Source: CBDCWQ01 sp965223435
Lineage (GTDB): Bacteria; Myxococcota; Kuafuiibacteriia; Kuafuiibacteriales; Kuafuiibacteriaceae
Direction of reading: 5' to 3'
Length of the DNA: 64,000 bases
Assembly (NCBI GenBank): GCA_965223435.1
Contig: CBDCWQ010000020.1
Location: 992,001 to 1,056,000, forward strand
A program made the position numbers and the translations under genes. Under the pieces are notes generated by a model. The model was not told the origin of the DNA. It worked only from the letters and a program-made list of their open reading frames with translations, and did not search any database. Shown here in pieces: positions 1 to 8,671 of this stretch (positions are counted from its first letter, which is position 1; each line of letters starts with the position of its first letter).

Positions 1-542
1 AGCGCGACCAAGCTTCGTCGGATGTCGCCGGGCGGAAGCACGCCAAACGAGGCGCGAAGACGTCCCGAAGAGCCACCGTCGTCGGCCATGGTGACGATGG
101 AGCTGATCAGCACGTTTGGCAACTGCTTGATCCCGCTCAAGAGCGCAAAGAGGCCGGTTCCGCCCCCAAGGCACACGATGCGTCGTTTGCCTAAAAGGCA
201 CGCGTTGACCCGAAGGATCAGCTCCCGCTGGTGGACCAGGCCGGTGATGACATCGCGCGCACCCGCTTCAAACGCGGCACGTATCTCCTCGCGTTTCGGC
301 GAAGATGCGATGACGATAAAAGGGCTTTTCAGTTGGCGGAGGACTTCGAACGCCGCTTGGCTGGCGCGGCGGGCGTGTTCGTCCTCGAGGGAAAGAAGGA
401 CACAGGCCGGGGTCTCGGTGCCGAGCGCGAGGGTCATCTCTTGTACGTCCGGCCACCGCATGACCGTGGGTTTGAGGGGCGCCAGAGCCTGCGCCAGGTG
501 CTCGTAGGCGGGTTCGGAGCCCACCAACGCGATGAGACTCAT
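1..542 (-). CDS. yvcK: YvcK/CofD-like gluconeogenesis factor, N-terminal part (cut by window edge)
   Basis: The minus strand is open from an ATG at 542 to the window edge (180 codons). Residues about 118-180 carry the hallmarks of the YvcK/CofD-like family: a GGGTGLFALLSGIK nucleotide-binding loop directly after a short beta-strand, then the MADDGGSSGRLR motif and the PPGDIRR stretch. YvcK proteins bind UDP-sugars and affect cell shape and carbon metabolism. In front lies about 115 residues resembling a response-regulator receiver fold (VLLSLEDE strand, then an FEAGARDVI segment), but the usual phosphoacceptor aspartate position reads serine, so it looks like a pseudo-receiver. GAGG lies about ten bases before the ATG. 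The C-terminus is missing only because the window ends. Confidence 0.85.
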   Translation of the reverse strand, partial: MSLIALVGSEPAYEHLAQALAPLKPTVMRWPDVQEMTLALGTETPACVLLSLEDEHARRASQAAFEVLRQLKSPFIVIASSPKREEIRAAFEAGARDVITGLVHQRELILRVNACLLGKRRIVCLGGGTGLFALLSGIKQLPNVLISSIVTMADDGGSSGRLRASFGVLPPGDIRRSLVA

Positions 543-726
543 GGGTGGCGTCCTCGGGGCCTGTGGGGCTTCACGGGGCCCGCGTGATGGGGGCAGGGTG
601 CGCGGCGCGGTTGGCTTCTTCCGCCGCGGCGGTGTCCCACAGCGCCCGCCCAGTAGAATACTTTGCCCGTATGGCCTGTGGGGCTTGGGTGGGGGAGGTC
701 AGCGCCCGCTGGGGTGAACGCCGGGC

Positions 727-1305
727 CTATGGTCCCCAGGGCTTCGGGGGGGCTTCGACCGGCTCCGTCAAATCGAACTCCGCTTGGAAGCGCTGTTCGG
801 AGCCTTCTCGTGTGAGGGTGTAGATGAAGCGCTCTTGGGGATGAACCTCGATGGTCCACACCGTGTTGGCGGCGCTCGGCACCATGCGGGTGGTTTCGGC
901 GTTGGGATAAAAGCGCTGTTCGGTGGCCGTACCCGCTTCTCGGGTCGAGCCGCCGTAGCGGGTGGGGTCGACCGAGGAGCCATCTTCTTCGAAGTGGTGA
1001 TGTTTCAGCTCTAGACCGCCATTTTTGGCCAGCACCCAGACCCGGGAGTGATCGGCGCCGGCATGAAGCGGAATAAGAATCTTGTCTCCATCGCACTGGC
1101 GGACGTGCATGATCATTTCGTCGGCCACATGGTAGGCCCCCTCGGGCGCGCTTTGCACCACACGCCCACGGTAGGCTTTGTCGCATAGGGAAGTGAGGGT
1201 GTTCCAAAACTGGTTTTGGGCTTGGCTGTCCGATAGGTTTTGGCTGGTGCTGGCGCAGCCCGCGCCGATAACGAGCAGGCCACAAAGACCCAAGAGCACT
1301 CTCAT
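727..1305 (-). CDS. Hypothetical lipoprotein
   Basis: A 192-residue protein beginning with a short positive N-terminus and a hydrophobic stretch ending LLVIGAGC, a good lipobox with Cys17 as the lipidated residue. The mature part is hydrophilic with no domain I recognise; it has a His-rich patch (LKHHHFEED) and ends in a proline-rich tail. It is probably an outer-membrane or periplasmic lipoprotein. It lies between the YvcK-like gene and the OmpA-type gene, all on the minus strand, with gaps of 184 and 113 bases, so cotranscription is possible but not shown. Start chosen at the ATG at 1305 because it gives a complete signal peptide. Confidence 0.75.
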   Translation of the reverse strand: MRVLLGLCGLLVIGAGCASTSQNLSDSQAQNQFWNTLTSLCDKAYRGRVVQSAPEGAYHVADEMIMHVRQCDGDKILIPLHAGADHSRVWVLAKNGGLELKHHHFEEDGSSVDPTRYGGSTREAGTATEQRFYPNAETTRMVPSAANTVWTIEVHPQERFIYTLTREGSEQRFQAEFDLTEPVEAPPKPWGP

Positions 1306-1418
1306 AGAGGCCGTATAGCGCAGGTCTGGTCACGGGTGAAGCGCCACCATTCTGTTTCAGGGGGTTACCACGAAACCTGGGCCCCGGCAGAAGTCCTCAC
1401 GGTTTTGCGGCGCGGTGT

Positions 1419-2969
1419 TTAGGGGGTGAGGTTCAGTTGTCTTCCTTCGGGTTTGGGGGTGTTTCCATCCCCGATGATGACAAATTCCACACGGCGGTTC
1501 GCGGCGCGTCCCGCCTTGGTTCCATTGGTTTGGATGGGCCGTTCCTCACCAAAGCCGACGGCTTCCATCCGGTCGGCGTCCACGCCCTTTTTGATGAGAT
1601 AGTTCACCACGGCTTGGGCCCTCTTGTTGGACAGCCGCAAGTTGAGGGCGTCGCCGCCCACACTGTCGGTGTGGCCCTCAATGCGGATCTTGGTGATTTC
1701 CGGATGGGCTTTGATCACCTCGGCCACGTTCTTGAGGAGGGCAAAAGAGCGCTTTCGAATGCGTGAGCGTCCGCTGTTGAAGTAGATTCGATCCAGGATT
1801 TCAAGCTTCTCGGACCGAATGACAACCAACTGCTTTTGTTTGCATCCCTGGAATTTGGCCTTGCCCCGTTCATCGGGACAGTTGTCGAGCCCGTCGGCTA
1901 TGCCATCGCCGTCGCGGTCGGTGAGGGGGCAGCCCACATTGTCGGCTGGGCCGGCTTCTGTGGGGCACCGATCCGCCACGTCCAGCACGCCATCCTTGTC
2001 GTTGTCGGGGTCGGGGCAGCCGTTTTGGTCGGCGAAGCCGTCCAGGTCTTCGGGTTCGTCCACGCAGGCGTCCAGGCGGTCGGGCACACCGTCTCCGTCG
2101 GCATCACGCGGGCAGCCTCGGATGCCGGTGCCGGCATCGTCGGGACACGCGTCGTCCGCATCGGGGATGCCGTCGCCATCGCGGTCATCGGGGCAGCCCG
2201 AGGGCGTATCGGCGGCCACGTCCGGACAGTTGTCCTCGGAATCCGGTAGTCCGTCTCCGTCGGAATCCGGTGGGGGGCACCCGTGGGGGCTCACCCCTTT
2301 GACCCGGGGGCAACGGTCCTGACTGCGTGGGACCCGATCGCCGTCGGGATCGTCGTCGGGGCGGCCGAGTACAATCGAAAAGCCGCCGAGGACTTCGAAG
2401 TGATGGGTCAGTGAATTTTCGTCAGGGGAGGGATTGAAGGCGAACGAAACGGTGTGGCGGCCGTCGAGCCGAAAGGTCAGGCCGGAGACCAGGTAAAACT
2501 TGGCGCCAAGTCCCCAATGCGCCGCTTCATCGATGTCGTTGCCCAGGGCGTTTTCTTTGGATTTGACGCCCAGAATACCGCCACCTGCGACCAGGAAGGG
2601 GGTGAACCGCGCTGGCATCTGCAGCACCAGGTGTCCGCGACCAGCGAAAAGCAGGCTCTTGTCGCCATCGCGGGTGGTCGTGGGCATGAGGGCTCCCTCA
2701 ATTTCGAACCCAAAGAATTTGAGCGGAAAATACCCGAGCCGCAGGCCGACTTCCGGGGAGGCCTTTTTGAGGCGCTGATGGGTGACGTTGGGCGAGTCGT
2801 ACAGTTCGTGTTTGTTCGAGGGCAACAGCACACCACCAAACCCGCCCAACTCGACAATATGGGCTTCTGGCTTTCGGTCATCGATGGGTTCTTCCTCGGC
2901 ACGGGCTATGCTGGAAGCGCCAAGCACGAGGGTCAGAAGGGTCAAGCGGGAAAAGGTGCGTGTCTGCAT
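1419..2969 (-). CDS. OmpA-family outer membrane protein with thrombospondin type 3 repeats
   Basis: A 516-residue envelope protein. Residues 1-24 are a signal peptide ending SSIARA; 25-200 look like an eight-stranded outer-membrane beta-barrel; 205-385 hold about six thrombospondin type 3 calcium-binding repeats (DxDGDGxPDxxDxCP pattern); about 395-505 form an OmpA C-terminal peptidoglycan-binding domain with the IEGHTDSVG and NRRVEFVI signatures. The domain order is barrel, calcium-stabilised spacer, peptidoglycan anchor, so it should tether the outer membrane to the cell wall. It is divergent from the MscS-type gene. The C-terminal tail after the OmpA domain is short and proline-containing. 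Confidence 0.92.
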   Translation of the reverse strand: MQTRTFSRLTLLTLVLGASSIARAEEEPIDDRKPEAHIVELGGFGGVLLPSNKHELYDSPNVTHQRLKKASPEVGLRLGYFPLKFFGFEIEGALMPTTTRDGDKSLLFAGRGHLVLQMPARFTPFLVAGGGILGVKSKENALGNDIDEAAHWGLGAKFYLVSGLTFRLDGRHTVSFAFNPSPDENSLTHHFEVLGGFSIVLGRPDDDPDGDRVPRSQDRCPRVKGVSPHGCPPPDSDGDGLPDSEDNCPDVAADTPSGCPDDRDGDGIPDADDACPDDAGTGIRGCPRDADGDGVPDRLDACVDEPEDLDGFADQNGCPDPDNDKDGVLDVADRCPTEAGPADNVGCPLTDRDGDGIADGLDNCPDERGKAKFQGCKQKQLVVIRSEKLEILDRIYFNSGRSRIRKRSFALLKNVAEVIKAHPEITKIRIEGHTDSVGGDALNLRLSNKRAQAVVNYLIKKGVDADRMEAVGFGEERPIQTNGTKAGRAANRRVEFVIIGDGNTPKPEGRQLNLTP

Positions 2970-3005
2970 GTTCGATGAAGTCTCCGGCTTAGGTCTAGGA
3001 GCGCG

Positions 3006-3050
3006 GTGCCCTGAGTCAAAAGCAGCCTAGGCGGGGCCGCTCAGGGGCAC
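3006..3050. other. Hairpin in the divergent intergenic region
   Basis: GTGCCCTGAG (3006-3015) pairs with CTCAGGGGCAC (3040-3050), one base bulged, and a pyrimidine/T-rich stretch follows at about 3060-3077. A second GC-only hairpin (ACCCCC/GGGGGT) lies near 3099-3115. The adjacent genes diverge here, so this is not the 3' end of either; a leader-RNA structure or attenuator for the MscS gene is one possibility. Function is not established. Confidence 0.35.
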
Positions 3051-3198
3051 AAGGCGCGGTTCTTGTTCTTCTTTTTCCGTCTGGCCCCCGGCTCGGCGGA
3101 CCCCCGTGTGGGGGGTGCCCGCGTGCGAGAAAAGCTTGACAAAACAGGCGCCTAGCGGGGAGCAGACAAGCTCCCTAACCGAAAGGAGGCTGAAGAAG

Positions 3199-4044
3199 GT
3201 GTTTGAAATGAATGAGGCGACATGGACACTCATCCGAACCCACGCCGTGCGCGTTGTGGGCGTATTGGTGCTGCTTTTTGTGGCCTGGATCGTGGCCGGT
3301 TGGACCAAGCGTTTGGTGGCGCGCTCGCTGACGCGTCACAACTTTGATCCGACCCTCACGAAGTTCTTCAGCGGTTTTGCGAAGTCTTTGGTGCTCTTGT
3401 TGACGGTCATCGCCTGCCTTGGCGCCTTTGGCATAGAGACCACAAGCTTTGCTGCGGTGCTTGGCGCCGCTGGCCTTGCGATTGGACTGGCGTTTCAGGG
3501 CAGCCTGTCCAACCTGGCCGCAGGCGTCATGCTTTTGGTTTTCCGCCCGTTCAAAGTGGGGGATGTGGTTTCGGTGTGTGGGCACACCGGGAAGATCGAT
3601 GAAATTGAGTTGTTCACCACGCGCATGACCACGCCTGACAATCGTTTGGTCATCCATCCCAACAGCACCGTTTTTGGCGCAACCATCGAGAACGTCACGT
3701 TTAACGATACCCGCCGCGTCGATGTCGATGTGGGTGTGGATTACAGCGCCGATGTCGACCGGACCCGGGAGATTCTCCTCAAAGCGGCAGGTGCGCTGTC
3801 AGATACCCTTCCCGAGCCCGCCGCCCAGGTGGTCTTGGCCGGTCTCGGCGCGTCATCCGTCGATTGGCAAGTGCGGGTGTGGGTGAAGACCCCGGACTTT
3901 TTTGGTGTCAAAGAAGCGCTGACCCGCGCTGTCAAAGTCGAACTTGACCAAGCAAAAATAGGGATTCCGTTCCCGCAATTGGATATTCATCTCGATTCCA
4001 ACCTCGCACAAACGCTGCCTCGCTCGGTGTCTCAGGCCGTCTGA
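3199..4044 (+). CDS. mscS: Small-conductance mechanosensitive channel, MscS family
   Basis: Inner-membrane channel that opens under membrane tension on osmotic downshift. About 281 residues, the usual size for a minimal MscS. Three hydrophobic segments occur in the first 120 residues; the pore-lining helix is seen as AVLGAAGLAIGLAFQGSLSNLAAGV, with the Gly/Ala packing pattern typical of TM3, followed by the beta-domain (FKVGDVVSVCGHTGKIDEIELF and NSTVFGATIENVT). The C-terminal part has the FPQLDIHL segment. I chose GTG at 3199 because AAGGAGG sits at 3183-3189 with nine-base spacing; an ATG at 3208 is the alternative. TTGACA at 3136-3141 could be a -35 box, but no good -10 is visible. Confidence 0.9.
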   Translation: MFEMNEATWTLIRTHAVRVVGVLVLLFVAWIVAGWTKRLVARSLTRHNFDPTLTKFFSGFAKSLVLLLTVIACLGAFGIETTSFAAVLGAAGLAIGLAFQGSLSNLAAGVMLLVFRPFKVGDVVSVCGHTGKIDEIELFTTRMTTPDNRLVIHPNSTVFGATIENVTFNDTRRVDVDVGVDYSADVDRTREILLKAAGALSDTLPEPAAQVVLAGLGASSVDWQVRVWVKTPDFFGVKEALTRAVKVELDQAKIGIPFPQLDIHLDSNLAQTLPRSVSQAV

Positions 4045-4119
4045 TCCACGCGGGGGCCTGCCTCCAATCTTTACAAAATCGCCCATGCGTGTGGCGAACC
4101 CGAAGGAGTAAATCGTTTC

Positions 4120-5208
4120 ATGTCTACGTATTTTCCGGGCCGCGGGCCCAGTCGATTGTGGTTGCGCCGTGCATCAGCGTTGTCGCTGGGTACGCGCCTG
4201 AATAAGGCGTTCACGGGCCTGGGGGCGGCTCTTTTCGTTCTCGGTTCTGCTTCTGGGCCGGGCATGGCCCAGGTCGAAGAACTCGGCAGCGAGGACCTCC
4301 AAAAGGCCGCCACCAGCAAAGAGGCCAAGCCGGACGGATGGAAGTTCAAATTGAGCTTGGGGGCGACCGGTTCTTTCAATCACAGCAGCAACGTGGTGGG
4401 GGCCGACGATGGCACCACGCTTCAGGTGGGCGCAGTCATCGATGCCGGCGCCCATTGGGTGGCGGGTCAGCACGACTGGGAGACGGTGCTCGGGATTCAG
4501 CACACCCAGACCAAAACCCCGCAGATCGATAAGTTTGTGAAATCTCTCGATAACTTGTCTTTGATTTCCACGTACTTGTATCGCCTCAAAACGCCGCCGT
4601 GGCTTGGCCCCTTTGGTCGGTTTAAGCTCACCACGCAGATTTTCAACGGATATGCGGTCCGCGCGGACGATGTTCAGGTGGTGCGCCCGCCGAATGCGGC
4701 CGTGACGGTGCCAGCCCAGCAGCGGGTCAAGCTGACCACCGCCTTTGAGCCGCTCACGCTGCGCGAGACGGTTGGTTTTTTTGCCAACCCCGTCGACGAG
4801 AAAAAGCTCAGATTGAACGCCAAGCTCGGTGCTGGCGCCCAGCAGATCATCGCCCAGGACGGCTTTGTTCTCGCGGACGAGACCGCCGGCGTGTTGACTT
4901 TGGGCGCGCTCGATTCGACCAATGAAATTGGTCTTGAGCTCGAAGTCGATCTCGCGGGCACCGTCGTTGAGGAAGTCTTGACCTGGAAAGTGACGGGGAA
5001 CTTTTTCTATCCGTTTGCGTCGAGCTCAGACGCCGACATCGATGGCATCGATCAACTGAACATCGATATCGCAGCCGCTGCGTCGCTGCGGCTGGCAAAA
5101 TGGCTTTCGCTTGACTATATTCTCAACGTCAAACGCATTCCCCTGGTCACCAGCGACTACCAAGTGCAAAATGGTGTGCTGCTGACGGCCGGCTTTGACG
5201 TCATCTGA
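4120..5208 (+). CDS. Predicted outer-membrane beta-barrel protein (DUF3078-like)
   Basis: A 362-residue protein with a long N-terminal region and a signal peptide whose hydrophobic core is followed by GPGMAQ. The mature part is an alternating hydrophobic/polar pattern of amphipathic strands (for example WKFKLSLGATGSFNHSSN and WETVLGIQHTQTKTP) ending in a strand (VLLTAGFDVI) expected for an outer-membrane barrel. The pattern resembles DUF3078 proteins, but I am not certain of that assignment. AAGGAG lies about ten bases before the ATG. The gene overlaps the convergent kinase gene by eight bases. No substrate or partner can be inferred. Confidence 0.7.
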   Translation: MSTYFPGRGPSRLWLRRASALSLGTRLNKAFTGLGAALFVLGSASGPGMAQVEELGSEDLQKAATSKEAKPDGWKFKLSLGATGSFNHSSNVVGADDGTTLQVGAVIDAGAHWVAGQHDWETVLGIQHTQTKTPQIDKFVKSLDNLSLISTYLYRLKTPPWLGPFGRFKLTTQIFNGYAVRADDVQVVRPPNAAVTVPAQQRVKLTTAFEPLTLRETVGFFANPVDEKKLRLNAKLGAGAQQIIAQDGFVLADETAGVLTLGALDSTNEIGLELEVDLAGTVVEEVLTWKVTGNFFYPFASSSDADIDGIDQLNIDIAAAASLRLAKWLSLDYILNVKRIPLVTSDYQVQNGVLLTAGFDVI

Positions 5209-7015
5209 CCGCGTGGGTGAAGGTGAGCTCCTCGCCTGCTTTGAGGTGATAGGTTTTTCGTTCGAGAACCTGATTGCCTCGCCGTAGCTCGGCATACACC
5301 GGTTCATGAACGGGCACGGAGGCAGCCTGGGGCGTGCTTCCAAACGGTTTCCCGTTGATAAAAAGTTCGCACGGCACCGGGCTGCAGTGGGTGTGGATGA
5401 CGGCGTGTTCCATCAGAACACCGGCTGCTGATTGTTCGATATGGGGCATCTTTTGGGTGGGCGCGGCCGATGACTCATTGGCCAACTGGGTTTCGAGGCT
5501 CGATTTTTTGGGCACTGTGAAAAAAGAGATGATGCAGCCCGAGACCACAATGAGGACGATGAGAAAAAGAAAGGCAGATCTTCGGTCCCGAGAATAGACG
5601 GTGTGGGCTGTGAGGCTTCGCACTTCTTTTGCGGTCTGCATTTCCAAGTCGGTGATGTGCTCGTCCATTGAGAAGACGGGCTCGGGTGGACCGCTTGAAC
5701 TGAGGAGATTGCGTTTCATCTCGGCCTGCAGAGCTTCTGTCTTGGGGCTCTTTTCCGGGGGCGCTTGTTTGGGGAGCCCTGGTTCTCGGAACAAGGCACT
5801 GGGATCGGAAAAGGGCGAAACGGTGGCGCCGTGGATGGAGCGAAAGGCGTCCTCGATGGCCAAGAGGGGGTCTACGACATGGGCGGTCGGTCGGGTGCCC
5901 GTTTTGGACTCCCAATGTCTGATCATGCGCTTAAGAGATGCCCGCCTATGGCCGAAGCGTTCGCTTACGAGCACGCGTAGTGTTTTTGCGTCAGCTTTTT
6001 CCGGCGCCAGATGGCTGAGGCACGTGTCGATTTCCGCCAAAAAAGAAGGGGCATCTCGAAAGCGTTGGTTGGGGGCCTTCGCCGCGGCGGTGGCGACCAG
6101 GGTGTCGACTGCGGCGGGAACCTCTTGGCGTAGGGTGGAAGGGGCCACGAGCGTCTTTGGGGCCATCTCTGGGTTTTGATCGGTGAGTAATCTCCAAAGC
6201 AGCACGCCGGCCGCGTATACATCTTCGGTTGGGCCGGTTGGCCCCGTTTCGTCGGTGGCCTCGGGCGGACGGTATGCTCGGTGGCTGGCGGGATACGATG
6301 CCTTCATCCCCCATCGTCTGCCTCCTAAGTCTATCAACTTGGCGGTGCCATGGTGGGTCACGATGATGTTTTTTGGTCCTACATCACCGTGGGTGAGGTC
6401 CGTTGTTTTGTGGATGTAGGCGAGGGCCGCTAAAACCGCGCGGACAATCCCAAGCGCGAGCGGTACCGGCAAGGGCATGTTGTGCGCAGGGTGGCGGAGC
6501 AGGTCGTGGAGCGTTTCGCCATGCAAAAACTCCATGACACTTGTGGTTCGTCCTTCCTCTTCGAATACCTCGTAGGTGCGGACCACATTCGGGTGGTCAA
6601 GGCAAAGACTTGCCTGTGCTCGTTTGAGCTCTCGGTGGTCTGCTCTAGGTGTGAGCCAGTTTGGTTTACTGCGCTTCAGAGCGTAAATCGCTTCGGGGTC
6701 ATTGCGTTTTCGGACTGCATAGACGTGGGCGGTGCTTCCGCTGGCCCAGTGTCCAAGGATTTTGTATGAGGCCTGCCAGCTTTGCGCCTTGGTGTTCTGA
6801 TGGTCGTTGGTATTCGGAGGCTCGGCGGAGCCCGCGGGACTTTCTAGATTCGGATCTTGAAGAAGCTTCGCATTTTGGCGCGGCTCGACACCGCCGTGGG
6901 CGCTATGATCTTCGGCGCCCAAATTTTCCAGGGGGTCTGCACTCCCATGGGGATCCAGACTTCGGTGGTACGGGGCGGCTTCGCTCCCGTGTGTTTCAAG
7001 ATCCATCTTTCGCAT
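5201..7015 (-). CDS. Serine/threonine protein kinase-like protein with PEGA-type C-terminal domain, degenerate catalytic motifs
   Basis: About 604 residues: an acidic N-terminus, a Hanks-type kinase domain (about 80-340), a linker, one transmembrane segment (FLFLIVLIVVSGCIISFF) and a periplasmic PEGA-like domain (CELFINGKPFGSTPQAASVP). The ATP-binding lysine is present (YALKRSK), but the catalytic loop reads HGDVGPKN instead of HRDxKPxN and the metal-binding motif reads DLGG instead of DFG. It may be a weak kinase or a pseudokinase sensor. Start taken at ATG 7015; a TTG at 7030 is the longer option. It is followed upstream (higher coordinates) by the TPR-DUF4388 and epimerase genes on the same strand, 114 bases away. 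Confidence 0.85.
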   Translation of the reverse strand: MRKMDLETHGSEAAPYHRSLDPHGSADPLENLGAEDHSAHGGVEPRQNAKLLQDPNLESPAGSAEPPNTNDHQNTKAQSWQASYKILGHWASGSTAHVYAVRKRNDPEAIYALKRSKPNWLTPRADHRELKRAQASLCLDHPNVVRTYEVFEEEGRTTSVMEFLHGETLHDLLRHPAHNMPLPVPLALGIVRAVLAALAYIHKTTDLTHGDVGPKNIIVTHHGTAKLIDLGGRRWGMKASYPASHRAYRPPEATDETGPTGPTEDVYAAGVLLWRLLTDQNPEMAPKTLVAPSTLRQEVPAAVDTLVATAAAKAPNQRFRDAPSFLAEIDTCLSHLAPEKADAKTLRVLVSERFGHRRASLKRMIRHWESKTGTRPTAHVVDPLLAIEDAFRSIHGATVSPFSDPSALFREPGLPKQAPPEKSPKTEALQAEMKRNLLSSSGPPEPVFSMDEHITDLEMQTAKEVRSLTAHTVYSRDRRSAFLFLIVLIVVSGCIISFFTVPKKSSLETQLANESSAAPTQKMPHIEQSAAGVLMEHAVIHTHCSPVPCELFINGKPFGSTPQAASVPVHEPVYAELRRGNQVLERKTYHLKAGEELTFTHAVR

Positions 7016-7129
7016 TCGACTGCTGACCAATCAGGCTAAGGGTCCTTTTCCGAAACTTCAAGCACTTCCTGTTGCTCCCGTATGATGCTGGTCTCAGGAC
7101 GCATGTAGCCGTGATGTTGAGCACACTTT

Positions 7130-8668
7130 TTAGGTGCGTTTTTCATCGATGATACGCATGATCTCAAGGAGGATAAATCGCGGATCGAGCGCGATTTCGT
7201 GGCTGGCGGTCCTGGTGGCTTGATCTCGCTGGAATGCGAAGCCGCCTTCGGTCCACTGCATGACATCAGTGAGGATTTCGATCACATGGTCGCTCAATGA
7301 CCTACGTGCGTCGTCTTCGCGTATCAGGCCCTGTTCTACTACCCAGTGAGCCAGTCCGGCCTGATCTTTTTCCTTCGTTTCGTCCGGGATGTTTGTGTAC
7401 TGCTCTAGGGTGAGCCGGCCTTCGGTGACCAGCCACTCGCCCAAGCTCGGCCGGCCGGTCATGAATACGCTGGATATGTTGCCCACCAAAAAATGAACTC
7501 TGATTTCGCTTGTGTTGGAAGCGATAAGCAGCGTTCCCGTTGAGCGATTGTGGGATAGGAACTCGACAAGATTGGTGACCGGAAAAGCCTCAAGCTTCCC
7601 GGTGAACTGCGCATCCTGAATGATGTCGGCGCTCGCATCGGACACGCATACGTCCAGAGGGTTGTCGGTGGGCGCGCGGTAGCTCTGAAGGCGATTGTGG
7701 GCCTGGGACACCATCGCGTCGTTGGGCATGAGTACCGAAGCGCACGCCAGTTCTCGTTTGGCACGTTCGATGTCGCCCGCTTCGAGCAAGATCAGTCCGA
7801 GCTGATAATGCGCCTCGCCTGAATTGGGGGCCAAAGATGCGGCTTGCTCGAGTGCTTGTTTGGCTTTGTGGCTGTGGCCCAAGAGACGGTAGGTTTGGCC
7901 GAGTTCAAGATGGGCATTTGAGACACTTGCGTCGGAGTCTCGGGCCGTTTCCAAAATTTTGACCGCGGTCTCGAGATCTCCGGTTTCACGGTGCGATCGA
8001 CCAAGAGAGAGCAGGGCCTTGCTGGACTCCGAAGAACCGTCGACGACGGGTGCAAGAACTTGCACCGCTTCTTCGTGGCGACCGGCTTGAGACAAGGCAA
8101 CGCCGAGGCTGAGCGCTGTCTTGCGGTCGTTCGGCACCAGCCGTCTTCCCCGCTCAAAGGCAGCAATACTTCCTTCGGTGTCGCCTAGGCAGGATAGAAT
8201 TTCACCCAAACAGCGGTAGGCTTCGTGTTGTTTGGGGTCGAGATCGACCACAACCTCGAGAAGGTCCCGGGCAAATTCAAACTCACCCAGCCGCATCAAA
8301 AGGGAGGTTAGGCGAAGGCGAGAGGCCACGGGGTCTTTGGTCAGGCTCGCCCACGTATTCAGGACGCATTGGGCGGTCTCTCGCTCCCCGACGCGTAGAA
8401 GGACAGCGCCGAGTAAGCCATGGGCATCCTCTCTGGTGGGGTCCATGCCAATCGCCCGTTCATAAGCGATTTTTGCCTCGACGAGTTTTCCTCGCGATTC
8501 CAAAAAGCAACCGATCTTCACACAGAGCGCCGGGTCCTGAGGGGGGGTGTTGAGCGCCTGTATGACCGCTTGTTGGGCTTGTTCGTTCAGGTCTTGCTGC
8601 TGGTACCCAAGGGCTTGTTGAAACAGCTCCTCAGCGGTCTTGTTCGGCTTTTTGTCGTCGTGAAGCAA
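7130..8668 (-). CDS. TPR-repeat protein with DUF4388 (PatA-like N-terminal-type) domain
   Basis: A 512-residue cytoplasmic protein. Residues about 10-330 are tandem tetratricopeptide repeats (for example AYERAIGMDPTREDAHGLLG and LELGQTYRLLGHSHKAKQAL), and 350-510 form a DUF4388 domain (FPVTNLVEFLSHNRSTGTL, then SLGEWLVTEGRLT and the winged-helix-like HVIEILTDVMQWTEGGFAF). DUF4388 proteins occur widely in deltaproteobacterial signalling and gliding systems. The only upstream start in frame is TTG at 8668, three bases after the TAG of the epimerase gene, so translational coupling is likely. It probably acts as a scaffold linked to the neighbouring kinase, by inference from position. Confidence 0.85.
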   Translation of the reverse strand: MLHDDKKPNKTAEELFQQALGYQQQDLNEQAQQAVIQALNTPPQDPALCVKIGCFLESRGKLVEAKIAYERAIGMDPTREDAHGLLGAVLLRVGERETAQCVLNTWASLTKDPVASRLRLTSLLMRLGEFEFARDLLEVVVDLDPKQHEAYRCLGEILSCLGDTEGSIAAFERGRRLVPNDRKTALSLGVALSQAGRHEEAVQVLAPVVDGSSESSKALLSLGRSHRETGDLETAVKILETARDSDASVSNAHLELGQTYRLLGHSHKAKQALEQAASLAPNSGEAHYQLGLILLEAGDIERAKRELACASVLMPNDAMVSQAHNRLQSYRAPTDNPLDVCVSDASADIIQDAQFTGKLEAFPVTNLVEFLSHNRSTGTLLIASNTSEIRVHFLVGNISSVFMTGRPSLGEWLVTEGRLTLEQYTNIPDETKEKDQAGLAHWVVEQGLIREDDARRSLSDHVIEILTDVMQWTEGGFAFQRDQATRTASHEIALDPRFILLEIMRIIDEKRT

Positions 8669-8671
8669 GCC

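Noticed and set aside
539..1333. A long 264-codon minus-strand frame
   Set aside because: It overlaps the lipoprotein gene in another frame, is Arg/Pro-rich and has no recognisable features.
3136..3164. TTGACA taken as a sigma-70 promoter of mscS
   Set aside because: No acceptable -10 box at 16-18 bases spacing, so it is mentioned only as a possibility.
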